Assembly: GCA_000992165.1 (NCBI GenBank)
Contig: LBTS01000007.1
Span: 1-33,544 of the forward strand
Source: Candidatus Moranbacteria bacterium GW2011_GWC2_37_8
Lineage (GTDB): Bacteria; Patescibacteriota; Minisyncoccia; Moranbacterales; GWC2-37-73
DNA length: 33,544 nt
Direction: 5' to 3'
Part shown: positions 1 through 8,015 of the stretch, piece after piece
Layout: each line of letters opens with the position of its first letter
How positions within the stretch are numbered: position 1 is the stretch's first letter
Notes under the pieces: generated by a model
The model's database searches: none
Seen by the model: only the letters and a program-made list of their open reading frames with translations
Told to the model about the DNA's origin: nothing
Translations under genes and position numbers: made by a program

Positions 1-1
1 T

Positions 2-469
2 ATGGCACGAAGAAAACGAGTATATAAAAAACAATGGAAAGCTGATTCCAGATATGGAAACATTTTGGTTGGACGCTTTATTGGAAACGTTATGCAAGAT
101 GGAAAACGCAGCGTTGCTGAAAGAGTGATTTATGATTCATTTGATGTGATTCATGAGCGAACCAAGAAAGGTGGACTCAATGTTTTCGAACAAGCAATCA
201 AGAATGTTTCACCACTTTTGGAACTTAAGTCAAAAAGAGTTGGTGGAGCAAACTACCAGGTTCCGATCCAAGTTAGTGGAGAAAGAAGACAAACATTGGC
301 AATCCGTTGGATACTTATAGCAACTAGAGCTAAGAAAGGTAAACGTATGGCTGAGAAATTGGCTGACGAACTAATCGATGCTTCAAATAAAATTGGCGCT
401 GCCATGAAGAAACGAGATGATACCCACAGAATGGCTGAGGCAAACAAGGCGTTTGCACACTTTGCATAG
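2..469 (+). CDS. rpsG: 30S ribosomal protein S7 (uS7)
   Basis: uS7 nucleates assembly of the 16S rRNA 3' major domain (30S head) and lies near the E site. The 155-residue product has the usual family length (about 156) and carries the conserved RYGN, VGGANYQVP and RRQTLAIRWI blocks, so it looks complete. The ATG is at base 2, so the leader and the expected upstream partner rpsL lie outside the window. A clear intrinsic terminator follows the stop codon and separates it from fusA, although the two are usually cotranscribed in the str operon. Identification is secure; the start is supported by family alignment from memory only. Confidence 0.97.
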   Translation: MARRKRVYKKQWKADSRYGNILVGRFIGNVMQDGKRSVAERVIYDSFDVIHERTKKGGLNVFEQAIKNVSPLLELKSKRVGGANYQVPIQVSGERRQTLAIRWILIATRAKKGKRMAEKLADELIDASNKIGAAMKKRDDTHRMAEANKAFAHFA

Positions 470-477
470 ATTTTTTG

Positions 478-516
478 GATAGAAACTTCTACCTATGGGA
501 AGTTTCTATCTTTGTT
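478..516 (+). terminator. Intrinsic terminator after rpsG
   Basis: A perfect 11-bp stem, GATAGAAACTT (478-488) with AAGTTTCTATC (500-510), an 11-base loop, and then TTTGTTT. It lies directly after the rpsG stop and would end or attenuate transcription before fusA. Confidence 0.8.
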
Positions 517-540
517 TATAAATTAAAAAAATTAACATTA

Positions 541-655
541 AAATTTTGAATTTTGAATTTGAATTTTGAATGAATTTTGAATTCTTTAATGCACTAATGC
601 ATTGGAACATTGGAATTTGATTAGAAATTAGAAATTAGAAATTAGAAATTTGATC
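541..655. repeat. Intergenic short tandem repeats, family E (rpsG-fusA)
   Basis: The left half is built from TTTTGAA-like heptads (about 541-580). The right half is TTAGAAA repeated about four times (621-651) and ends a few bases before the fusA ATG. The right half is complementary to TTTCTAA units seen downstream of secY, so this is the same word family. There is no Shine-Dalgarno sequence between the repeat and the ATG. Confidence 0.75.
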
Positions 656-659
656 GCTT

Positions 660-2700
660 ATGGCTGGAGAACAAGACATTTCATTGCTACGTAATATCGG
701 AATCATTGCACACATCGACGGTGGAAAAACTACAACCACTGAGCGTATTTTGTTTTATACTGGAATCACTCATAAAATTGGAGAAGTTCATGAGGGAGCT
801 GCAACCATGGACTGGATGGAACAAGAGCAAGAACGTGGAATCACGATTACTTCTGCTGCAACTAAATGTTCTTGGAAAGGTCACCCGATCAACATCATTG
901 ACACACCAGGTCACGTTGACTTCACAGTTGAAGTTGAACGTTCTCTTCGCGTGCTGGATGGAGCTGTTGTAATTTTCGACGGTAAAGAAGGTGTTGAACC
1001 ACAATCCGAAACTGTTTGGCGCCAAGCTGACAAATATCACGTTCCTCGAATTTGTTTCGTAAATAAAATTGATAAGGAAGGTGCTGATTTTGATTTCGTT
1101 TTGAATTCAATTTGGAATCGTTTGACTCCAAATGCTCTTGCTCTTCAAATTCCAATCGGAGAAAGAAATGAATTTTCTGGTGTGGTTGATTTGATGAAAA
1201 TGAAAGCATATTCTTTTGATGGAGCAATGGGAGAAATCGTGGTTGAATCAGAAATCCCTGCAGAGCTTTTGGAGAAGGCTCAAACTTGGAGAGAAAAAAT
1301 GATTGAAAAGATTTCTGAATCTGATGACGCTCTTACTGAAAAATATTTGAACGGAGAAGAAATTTCAGTTGATGAACTTAAGGCTGCGCTTCGCAGTGGA
1401 GTATTGGCTGCAAAATTAGTTCCTGTTTTCACTGGAACTGCTCTTCGAAATAAAGGAGTTCAATTAGTATTGGACGCTGTTGTTGATTATCTTCCATCTC
1501 CTCTTGATGTTCCTCCAGTTATTGGAACAAACCCAAAAAATGGTGAAGAAATTACTCGCGCAGCTTCGGACAGCGAGCCTTTCTCAGCTTTGGCTTTCAA
1601 AGTTGCAACTGATCCTTTTGTTGGACAACTTACTTTCTTCCGCGTTTATTCTGGAACATTGAAAGCTGGTTCATATGTGATTAACGCTACTAATGGTCAG
1701 AAAGAAAGAATCGGACGAATTCTTCAAATGCATGCAAATCATCGTGAAGAAATTGATGAGATTAGAGCTGGAGGAATCGGAGCTTTGGTTGGTATGAAAA
1801 ACACAACCACTGGAGACACACTTTGCGATGAGCAAAAGCAAATCCAACTCGAAAACATTGTTTTCCCGGAACCTGTTATCGATATCGCAGTTGAACCGAA
1901 GACTAAAGCTGACCAAGAAAAAATGGGACTTGCTCTTCGCAAACTTGCTGGCGAGGATCCTACACTTCGTCTTAGAACTGATGAAGAATCTGGACAAACT
2001 ATCATCTCAGGAATGGGTGAACTTCACCTCGACATTATCGTTGATCGTATGAAACGAGAATTCGGAGTTGAAGCAAACATTGGTCAACCTCAAGTAGCAT
2101 ATAGAGAAACAATCAAAACTGAAGCGCAAGCTGAAGGAAAATATGTTAAACAATCTGGAGGTCGCGGACAATACGGACATTGTTGGCTCAAGGTTCGTCC
2201 TCAGGAAGAAAAAGGAAAAGGATATGAATTCTTCGATGAAATCAAAGGTGGTGTTATTCCACAAGAATACATCAAACCGATTAATCAAGGAGCTAAGGAA
2301 GCTTTGGAAAACGGTGTACTTGCTGGCTATCCTATGGTTGATGTGATGGTTACTTTGTACGATGGTTCTTTCCATGAAGTTGACTCCAATGAAGCTGCTT
2401 TCAAAATCGCTGGTTCAATGGCTGTTCAAGAAGCATGTTGTTGTGACTCCTGAACAATTCATGGGAGATGTTGTTGGAGACATCAACTCACGTCGTGGAA
2501 TGATCAAAGAAATTAATGACCGCGGAGAAGGAAACGCTCGCGTGAAAGAAATTGAAGCAGAAGTTCCTCTTGCATCTATGTTTGGATATGTGACTCAGCT
2601 TCGTTCAATGACTCAAGGACGAGCAAGCAGCGTCATGGAATTTGCTTCTTACAATGAAGTTCCAAAGAATGTTGCTGATGAGATTATTGCCAAGAAATAG
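660..2700 (+). pseudogene. fusA: Elongation factor G, interrupted by a frameshifting deletion
   Basis: EF-G is the GTPase that drives ribosomal translocation. Frame 1 (660-2453) encodes the G domain with P-loop AHIDGGKT (residues 17-24), DTPGH and NKID, and domains II-IV up to [13 protein letters not shown] (about residue 592). It then reads CCCDS and stops. The C-terminus resumes in another frame as [15 protein letters not shown] and runs to 2700. The conserved PVLLEPIMKVE stretch at the domain IV/V junction is missing, so about 45 bases, not a multiple of three, are absent near 2433-2437. An intact protein would be close to 695 residues. An assembly error is as likely as a true mutation, because fusA is essential and nothing else in the gene looks decayed. 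The P-loop has Gly21 where Ala is usual. Confidence 0.9.
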
Positions 2701-2745
2701 CTAATGCATGAATCATGAATTAGGAATTATGAATCATGATTTAAC
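2701..2745. repeat. Intergenic repeats after fusA (ATGAATC units)
   Basis: About 2703-2743 holds ATGAATC/ATGAATT-like units with partial inverted symmetry (AATCATGAATT against AATTATGAATCATGATT). It is a short member of the spacer-repeat class seen across the window. Confidence 0.55.
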
Positions 2746-2807
2746 ATCGAAGCTTTGAACGAAAATAGGCTGTTTTTTTGCTAAAAAGAAAATTTGGGCG
2801 TAAACTG

Positions 2808-2855
2808 GATATGCACTTAGATAAGTATTCAGGTGGGTATTTAAATGGGTATCTA
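2808..2855. repeat. Four degenerate 12-base tandem repeats upstream of ABC exporter
   Basis: Four consecutive 12-mers: GATATGCACTTA, GATAAGTATTCA, GGTGGGTATTTA and AATGGGTATCTA, ending 8 bases before the ABC exporter ATG at 2864. The later copies share GGGTATyTA. Period and position suggest iterated protein-binding sites or a leader element, but no function is shown. Confidence 0.6.
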
Positions 2856-2863
2856 GATTAAAA

Positions 2864-4639
2864 ATGATTAAAGAAGAAAAAAATAAAACTGACTTGATTG
2901 AGTATTCTAATTTGGCGCTCATTAAAGATATTGGAAAATTTTTGAAACCCTATAAAGGGCGTTTTCTTGTTGCGTTAATATTTAGAGTCCTTAGTGATGT
3001 AGCAGGACTTTATTTGGCTTATGGATTTGCATTGATTGTAACTTTTTTCAGCAAGTATCATCCAGGAGAATCATTGAGGTATTTTTGGGTTACACTGCTG
3101 ATTTTAACTGCTGCATTTGCAGCAAGATATATATTTAGATATATATCAAAATATGTCGGCTATCGGGTTTCTGAGAAAGTCGCTCTCGATTCACAGATTA
3201 TCATGATTGAGCATTTGACTTCGTTGGATATCGCTTGGCATGAAAAAGAAAATGCTGGCAATAAGCTGAAAAGAATACAAAAAGGATCCGATGGACTGAA
3301 TAAGATTCTACACATGTTGATAAGCACTTTTATGTGGGTCGCAGTCAATTTTATTGGCATGATTTATATTTTAAGTAGATTTGATAAGAAGGTTGGTGTG
3401 ATGTTGATCATATTCTTGATAAGTTATTTTGTTATTTCTTTTTATCTTTTAAAAAAGGCTGTCGCTGTTTCTCAAGAAGTTGATATCATGGAAGAAGGGG
3501 TTTTGGGTCTGATGTTTCAAACAATTAACAATATACGGAGCGTGAAAGTTCTGGCGATGTCAGACAATATTTTGAAAATTATTAATGTTAAAATTGTTAA
3601 TCTTTTCTCTAATGTTCAGCGACGAATTTTTCGTTTTATGTCACGAGCAGTGATGCTGAATATATGGTCTGTTTTATTCAGAATTTTTATCATGATTCTT
3701 ATAGCAAATGGGATTTTCAATGGAAATTACGAAGTTGGCGTTCTCGTTCTTTTTTACGGATATTTTAATACATTGGTTGATTCAGTGGAAGAATTATCTG
3801 AAGCAACGCAAGAATTTACTGTTTGCAAATATGGCGTTGCTCGTATGCAGAGAACGTTGGAAGAGCCTATTGTGATTGATAGCGAAAAAAATAAGCATTC
3901 ATTGCCAGTTGATTGGAAAAAAATCATAGTTAAAAATTTGTCTTTTGCTTATGGAAAAAATAAAGTATTGAAAAATATTTCGTTCGAAATAAATCGTGGA
4001 GAGCGCGTGGGAATAGTTGGTCTTTCCGGAGCAGGGAAATCAACCTTAATGAAGCTGCTGCTAAAAGAAAACGAAAGTTATAAAGGCGAAATTCTTTTTG
4101 ATGAACTTCCTCTCAGAAAAATTAAAACCAAATCATTTCTTAATCATGTGGGAGTGGTTTTGCAAGACACTGAGGTTTTTAATTTTACATTGAGAGAAAA
4201 TATTACAATTGCCAGTTCAAAAAAACGCAGTGAGCAAGAATTGATGAAGGCACTCGATATTGCGCATGTGACAGACTTTGCCAAAGAACTTCCTCAGGGC
4301 ATAGATACTTTTATTGGAGAAAAAGGTATCAAACTTTCAGGAGGTGAACGTCAGCGACTTGGCATTGCTAGGGCTGTTTATAAGCAACCTGAAATTTTAT
4401 TTCTTGATGAGGCAACTTCACATTTGGATTTGGAATCAGAAGAAAAAATTAAAGATTCATTGCATAAGTTTCTGAAAAAAGTTACAGCTGTCGTTATTGC
4501 TCATCGCCTCACCACTATTCGAGAGATGGATAAAATTTTAGTGATTGAAAAAGGCGAGATTATTGAATCAGGAAGTTTCGATGAATTATATAATGCAAAG
4601 GGCAGACTTTATGAACTATGGGAAAAGCAGAAGTTTTAG
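2864..4639 (+). CDS. ABC exporter, fused membrane and ATPase domains
   Basis: A half-transporter of the MsbA/lipid-drug exporter type that would act as a dimer in the cytoplasmic membrane and use ATP to export an unknown substrate. Residues about 30-310 hold the type I exporter membrane domain with some six hydrophobic segments. The C-terminal ATPase has Walker A GLSGAGKST (386-394), Q-loop VVLQD (about 431-435), signature LSGGE (491-495), Walker B ILFLDEA (511-517) and switch His547 in IAHRLT. Its 591 residues are normal for the family. It is the first gene of the accessory block between fusA and tuf, preceded by 12-base repeats and with no Shine-Dalgarno. Substrate cannot be inferred. Confidence 0.93.
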   Translation: MIKEEKNKTDLIEYSNLALIKDIGKFLKPYKGRFLVALIFRVLSDVAGLYLAYGFALIVTFFSKYHPGESLRYFWVTLLILTAAFAARYIFRYISKYVGYRVSEKVALDSQIIMIEHLTSLDIAWHEKENAGNKLKRIQKGSDGLNKILHMLISTFMWVAVNFIGMIYILSRFDKKVGVMLIIFLISYFVISFYLLKKAVAVSQEVDIMEEGVLGLMFQTINNIRSVKVLAMSDNILKIINVKIVNLFSNVQRRIFRFMSRAVMLNIWSVLFRIFIMILIANGIFNGNYEVGVLVLFYGYFNTLVDSVEELSEATQEFTVCKYGVARMQRTLEEPIVIDSEKNKHSLPVDWKKIIVKNLSFAYGKNKVLKNISFEINRGERVGIVGLSGAGKSTLMKLLLKENESYKGEILFDELPLRKIKTKSFLNHVGVVLQDTEVFNFTLRENITIASSKKRSEQELMKALDIAHVTDFAKELPQGIDTFIGEKGIKLSGGERQRLGIARAVYKQPEILFLDEATSHLDLESEEKIKDSLHKFLKKVTAVVIAHRLTTIREMDKILVIEKGEIIESGSFDELYNAKGRLYELWEKQKF

Positions 4640-4676
4640 AAATATTAGGTGAGGATTTAACTATAAACATAAAATT

Positions 4677-5120
4677 ATGAACGTAGAAGAATTTCGAAAA
4701 AATATTAAAATTGACTCTAGGATAATTGCAGATAACCGCGAATTCGCTGTTGAAGAAATCATTAAGTTTCGCTTGGACGACGGTAGTTTCTATATGAAAT
4801 GTTTTTTATCTGACGGTTTTGTTTTGGCTGATGATTTGGGTAGTAATTCTTTCGTCTTGGTGAGGGAGGTTGATAATAATATCCAGCAACCTTTTCCTGA
4901 AACTTTGGAATATGACGGCAAACAATTCAATTTTTTGTTTGATGCTCATGCCGTGGCCGAAGAAGTTCAAGGCAGAGAGATTTTTAAAAAGGGAGAAGGT
5001 GAAAAATATTGGGATTATGAAAGCGAAGACGGCTCATATCTAAGTCTTGGTATTAATGATGGATCAGATGAAAGACAAGATTTCTATGGAAAGATGATTA
5101 AAGATGTTGAGATTTTATAA
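4677..5120 (+). CDS. DUF4178-like hypothetical protein
   Basis: A 147-residue acidic, soluble protein with no signal peptide or membrane segment. The C-terminal part, with KGEGEKYWDYESEDG followed by YLSLG, resembles the DUF4178 type of small beta-rich domain; I judge this from pattern only. It starts 37 bases after the ABC exporter and could be cotranscribed with it. A GGTGAGGAT stretch lies too far upstream (over 20 bases) to be a normal ribosome binding site. Function unknown. Confidence 0.6.
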   Translation: MNVEEFRKNIKIDSRIIADNREFAVEEIIKFRLDDGSFYMKCFLSDGFVLADDLGSNSFVLVREVDNNIQQPFPETLEYDGKQFNFLFDAHAVAEEVQGREIFKKGEGEKYWDYESEDGSYLSLGINDGSDERQDFYGKMIKDVEIL

Positions 5121-5228
5121 AAAATTAAAGGAAGAGAGTTTGACTTATAAAAAATGAAAACAGATCAACAGAAATTTTCGCTGGATTTGTTGCAATTTTG
5201 CCAATGGCGCTGAGAAGAAATATTATAG

Positions 5229-5267
5229 TTGCACAAAAAAATTATAGTGGTATAATATCACTATAAT
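5229..5267 (+). promoter_or_regulatory. Promoter with palindromic operator before the RhuM-Fic gene
   Basis: -35 TTGCAC (5229-5234), 16-base spacer, -10 TATAAT (5251-5256), preceded by TGG to give an extended -10. A perfect 9-bp inverted repeat, ATTATAGTG (5241-5249) and CACTATAAT (5259-5267), brackets the -10. A further ATTATAGT occurs at 5222-5229. A bound repressor would block the promoter; the DNA-binding-like N-terminus of the gene it controls is an obvious candidate for self-repression. Confidence 0.7.
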
Positions 5268-5283
5268 TCATGCATATAAAAAT

Positions 5284-6255
5284 ATGAAACAAAAAAACGT
5301 TGAGATTTATCAAGCAAAAAATGGAGCTATTGAACTCTCTGTTGATGCAAAAAAAGAAACGATCTGGGCTAATCTTAATCAAATCGCTAGTCTTTTTGGT
5401 GTGCAAAAAGCAGCTATCTCAAAGCATTTTAAAAATATTTTTGAATCGGGAGAGCTTATTGAAAAAGCAACTGTTTCCAAAATGGAAACAGTTGGAATTG
5501 AAGGTAAAAGACAGATAAAGCGTTCAATTGAGATATATAACTTGGACGCTATCATAGCTGTGGGTTATCGTGTGAATTCAAAACAAGCAACACAGTTCCG
5601 TATTTGGGCAACTAGAATACTCAAAGACTATATTTCTCAAGGTTATATCATAAACCCATCTAGGATTGAACAAAACTACGAAAAATTTCTTGTTGCAGTT
5701 GAGGAGACAAAGAAATTGCTTCCCGCTAGTGATCGCATCACGGCGCAAGATGCAATGGAGCTCGTAAAAATGTTTGCAGGAACATGGTTTTCTTTGGATG
5801 CATATGACAAAGAAGCGCTTCCAATCAAAGGTGCTACGAAAAAGAAAGTTGTCTTAGCTGGAAAGGAATTGGAAGATTCAATTGGACAGCTCAAAAAAGA
5901 ACTTATTCGAAAAAGTGAAGCGACTGAAATTTTTGCTGTCGAGCGCAAGGGTAGCAGCTTGACTGGGATCGTGGGAAATGTTCTGCAGGCGTTTGGTGGA
6001 AAAGACTTGTATCCAACAATTGAAGAAAAAGCTGTGCACCTGTTATATTTTATTGTGAAAAATCATCCCTTTATCGATGGCAACAAAAGGAGCGGCGCTT
6101 TCGCTTTTGTTTGGTTTTTGCAAAAGGCTAATTTTGACTTTAGAAAAAAAATCACCCCAGAAGCCCTAACCGCTCTCACGCTGCTTATTGCTGAAAGTAA
6201 TCCGAAAGATAGGGAAAGGGTTATTGGTCTTGTTTTGTTATTGCTGAAGAAATAA
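5284..6255 (+). CDS. RhuM-Fic/Doc fusion protein (putative toxin or virulence-type factor)
   Basis: Residues about 1-125 match the RhuM 'virulence protein' family: a helix-turn-helix-like stretch (NLNQIASLFGVQKAAISKHF) followed by the conserved EGKRQIKR and YNLDAIIAVGYRVNS blocks. The C-terminal part is a Fic/Doc domain with an intact catalytic motif HPFIDGNKRSG (261-271, His261). Fic enzymes transfer AMP or other phosphate-containing groups to target proteins. RhuM-Fic fusions are common in bacterial accessory regions, often near toxin-antitoxin or restriction genes. No separate antitoxin is visible beside it. The promoter upstream carries a palindrome over the -10, consistent with autoregulation. 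At 323 residues it looks full length. Confidence 0.92.
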   Translation: MKQKNVEIYQAKNGAIELSVDAKKETIWANLNQIASLFGVQKAAISKHFKNIFESGELIEKATVSKMETVGIEGKRQIKRSIEIYNLDAIIAVGYRVNSKQATQFRIWATRILKDYISQGYIINPSRIEQNYEKFLVAVEETKKLLPASDRITAQDAMELVKMFAGTWFSLDAYDKEALPIKGATKKKVVLAGKELEDSIGQLKKELIRKSEATEIFAVERKGSSLTGIVGNVLQAFGGKDLYPTIEEKAVHLLYFIVKNHPFIDGNKRSGAFAFVWFLQKANFDFRKKITPEALTALTLLIAESNPKDRERVIGLVLLLLKK

Positions 6256-6352
6256 TTAACGGTTTGAGACAAGGATCTCTACAAAGGGAATTAAAGGGTT
6301 TAGGAATTGAGTATCGGAGAAAATTAAATTATTTAAATTAAATTATTAAATT

Positions 6353-7093
6353 ATGATATTAAAAAATAAGGTTGCTATAATTACCGGGTCAAGTAGGGGA
6401 ATAGGAAAAGAAATTGCCTTGCTTTTTGCTAAAGAAGGAGCGAAGGTTGTTGTTAATTATAATACCTCAAAACAGGAGGCATATAATTTAGTTGAAGAAA
6501 TAAAGAAAAATGGTTCTGATGCAATTGCAATAAAATGCGATGTTTCAAAGGAGAATGAAGTTGAAAATATGCTCAATGAAGCTGTTACAGCTTTTGGGCA
6601 AATTAATATTCTTGTTAATAACGCGGGTATTGTTTTTGATACTCCACTTCTAGAGAGAACAACTGAACAATTTAGGGATACATTGGATACTAACTTAGTC
6701 GGTAATTTTATTTGTAGTAAATATGCTTCCAAACAAATGCTTAAAAATGGAGGTGGAAAAATAGTAAATATATCATCAACGAATGCCATCAATTGTTACA
6801 GCCCTGATGCGGCTGATTATGATGCGTCAAAGGCGGGAATTATAACTTTAACGAAAGATTTCGCTAAAGAACTCGCACCAACAATACAAGTAAATGCAAT
6901 TGCGCCAGGATGGGTAAATACTGACATGAATAAGGATCTACCAGTTGAGTTCATTGAAAAAGAGAAACAAGAAATATATTTAAAAAGATTTGCTGAGCCA
7001 GAAGAAATTGCGAAAGCCGTTTTATTTCTTGCAAGTGAAAATGCGAATTACATTACTGGCAGTGTTTTGGTTGTAGATGGTGGGCATAATTAA
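6353..7093 (+). CDS. Short-chain dehydrogenase/reductase (FabG-like)
   Basis: An NAD(P)-dependent oxidoreductase of the classical SDR family, 246 residues, usual length. It has the cofactor glycine motif TGSSRGIG (11-18), NNAG (89-92), the catalytic Ser in NISS (about 141) and the YxxxK pair Y156/K160. The C-terminal APGWVNTDM and ITGSVLVVDGG blocks are typical of FabG (3-oxoacyl-ACP reductase). A role in fatty acid synthesis cannot be claimed because no other fab gene is nearby and many SDRs of other specificity look alike. The upstream gap has no Shine-Dalgarno, only an AT-rich leader with AAATTATTAAATT repeats. Confidence 0.93.
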   Translation: MILKNKVAIITGSSRGIGKEIALLFAKEGAKVVVNYNTSKQEAYNLVEEIKKNGSDAIAIKCDVSKENEVENMLNEAVTAFGQINILVNNAGIVFDTPLLERTTEQFRDTLDTNLVGNFICSKYASKQMLKNGGGKIVNISSTNAINCYSPDAADYDASKAGIITLTKDFAKELAPTIQVNAIAPGWVNTDMNKDLPVEFIEKEKQEIYLKRFAEPEEIAKAVLFLASENANYITGSVLVVDGGHN

Positions 7094-7104
7094 TTTCAAT
7101 AGTT

Positions 7105-7182
7105 ATGACTAAATTTATCTTACATGGAGGAAATTCTGATAGAAAAAACCTATTAACCAAGAAAAGTAGAATTAAATATTGA
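7105..7182 (+). pseudogene. Possible N-terminal remnant of a peptidase E-like gene
   Basis: A 25-codon frame beginning MTKFILHGGNSDRKN. The MTKFILHGG opening resembles the start of a peptidase E/glutamine-amidotransferase-like protein family I recall from Patescibacteria, but the frame stops after 25 codons and nothing downstream continues it. It sits between the SDR and the phosphatase-like gene. It may be a decayed gene end or an intact micropeptide; the family match is from memory and is weak. Confidence 0.35.
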
Positions 7183-7201
7183 TTAAATATAAATTAAAAA
7201 C

Positions 7202-7744
7202 ATGATAAAAATAACTTACTTTGTGCATGGGACAACAGTTGATAATGAAAATAATGTATCATCTGGCTGGTTTGATGCCGAGCTTTCCGAAAAAGGAATT
7301 CAACAGGCGATTAAGTTAAGGGAGTTGATTGAAGATAAGTATTTTGATGTTGTCTTTTGCTCTGATTTGCAGCGCGCAATAAAATCTGCGCAATTGACTT
7401 ACGGCGACACGGTTAAAATTATCCAAGACGAGAGGCTTCGAGAATGTAATTATGGTGAATATAATACCAAGTCCTCGGAGATTGTGGAGCCCATGCAAGA
7501 AGAAAATATTACTAAGAGTTTTCCAGGCGGTGAAAGTTATGAAGATGTGAAAGCGAGAATAGGTGAATTTCTTGAATATTTGAAAGCTAACTTTGATAAT
7601 AAATCAGTTGCTATTGTTGCACATAAAGCGCCACAGCTAGCGCTTGATGTTTTGCTTTGTGGGAAATCGTGGGAGCAAGCTTTTACTGATGATTGGCGAA
7701 AAAGAAAAGCGTGGCAGCCAGGTTGGGAATACATAATCAAATAA
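7202..7744 (+). CDS. Histidine-phosphatase-like protein with altered RHG motif
   Basis: A 180-residue protein of the histidine phosphatase (phosphoglycerate mutase-like) superfamily. It shows the family's GW(F)DAELSEKG, CSDLQRAIKSA, ERLRECNYGEY and PGGESYEDV landmarks and the second His in VAHKAPQLALDVL. The usual catalytic RHG near the N-terminus is replaced by YFVHGTT, which keeps a His but lacks the Arg before it. This may mark a subfamily with a different catalytic setup rather than an inactive enzyme. It is preceded by an AT-rich leader without Shine-Dalgarno, and a weak terminator follows. Substrate unknown. Confidence 0.85.
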   Translation: MIKITYFVHGTTVDNENNVSSGWFDAELSEKGIQQAIKLRELIEDKYFDVVFCSDLQRAIKSAQLTYGDTVKIIQDERLRECNYGEYNTKSSEIVEPMQEENITKSFPGGESYEDVKARIGEFLEYLKANFDNKSVAIVAHKAPQLALDVLLCGKSWEQAFTDDWRKRKAWQPGWEYIIK

Positions 7745-7760
7745 ACTTAAATATTATATG

Positions 7761-7782
7761 AACAGTCTTTGTGGCTGTTTTT
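7761..7782 (+). terminator. Weak intrinsic terminator after the phosphatase-like gene
   Basis: Stem AACAGTC (7761-7767) with GGCTGTT (7773-7779), 7 pairs including one G-T, loop TTTGT, and then T residues to 7782. Short and weak but well placed. Confidence 0.5.
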
Positions 7783-7834
7783 GAATTCCTTGAAAGCTAA
7801 AAAGCTACTCTAAAGTTATCCACACCTATTGATA

Positions 7835-7864
7835 TTGACAGTGATATGGTAGTACTGATATAAT
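7835..7864 (+). promoter_or_regulatory. Sigma70-type promoter for the PUR-protein gene
   Basis: Perfect -35 TTGACA (7835-7840), 18-base spacer, perfect -10 TATAAT (7859-7864). Transcription would begin near 7871 and leave a leader of about 145 bases, holding heptad repeats, before the ATG at 8016. Confidence 0.8.
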
Positions 7865-7893
7865 AACACTAGAGCAGTGGCCAAGCTTTAGAA

Positions 7894-7922
7894 TAGTAAC
7901 TAGTAATCAGTAACTAGTAATT
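7894..7922. repeat. Heptad tandem repeat, family G
   Basis: AGTAACT, AGTAATC, AGTAACT, AGTAATT in register (7895-7922). It lies inside the transcribed leader of the PUR-protein gene. Family D words (AAGCTAAAAAGCTA) also occur just upstream at about 7794-7807. Confidence 0.8.
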
Positions 7923-8015
7923 AAAAAACTAGAAACTGAAAAGTAATGAAATCGATAAATATAATTAATCTCAGGCAGATTGCCAAAGGGGTCAGTTTGA
8001 TGAGGTTCAAAACAA

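Noticed and set aside
2421-2460. Programmed frameshift in fusA
   Set aside because: No slippery site plus stimulator explains it, and about 15 conserved residues are absent, so a shift alone would not restore EF-G.
5154-5213. 20-codon frame MKTDQQKFSLDLLQF before the RhuM-Fic gene
   Set aside because: Considered as an antitoxin, but it is short, lacks a good ribosome site and has no recognised similarity.
5485-5505. TVGIEG in RhuM part as a Fic inhibitory motif
   Set aside because: It fits the S/T-x3-E-G/N pattern, but EGKRQIKR is a conserved RhuM feature, so the match is probably chance.
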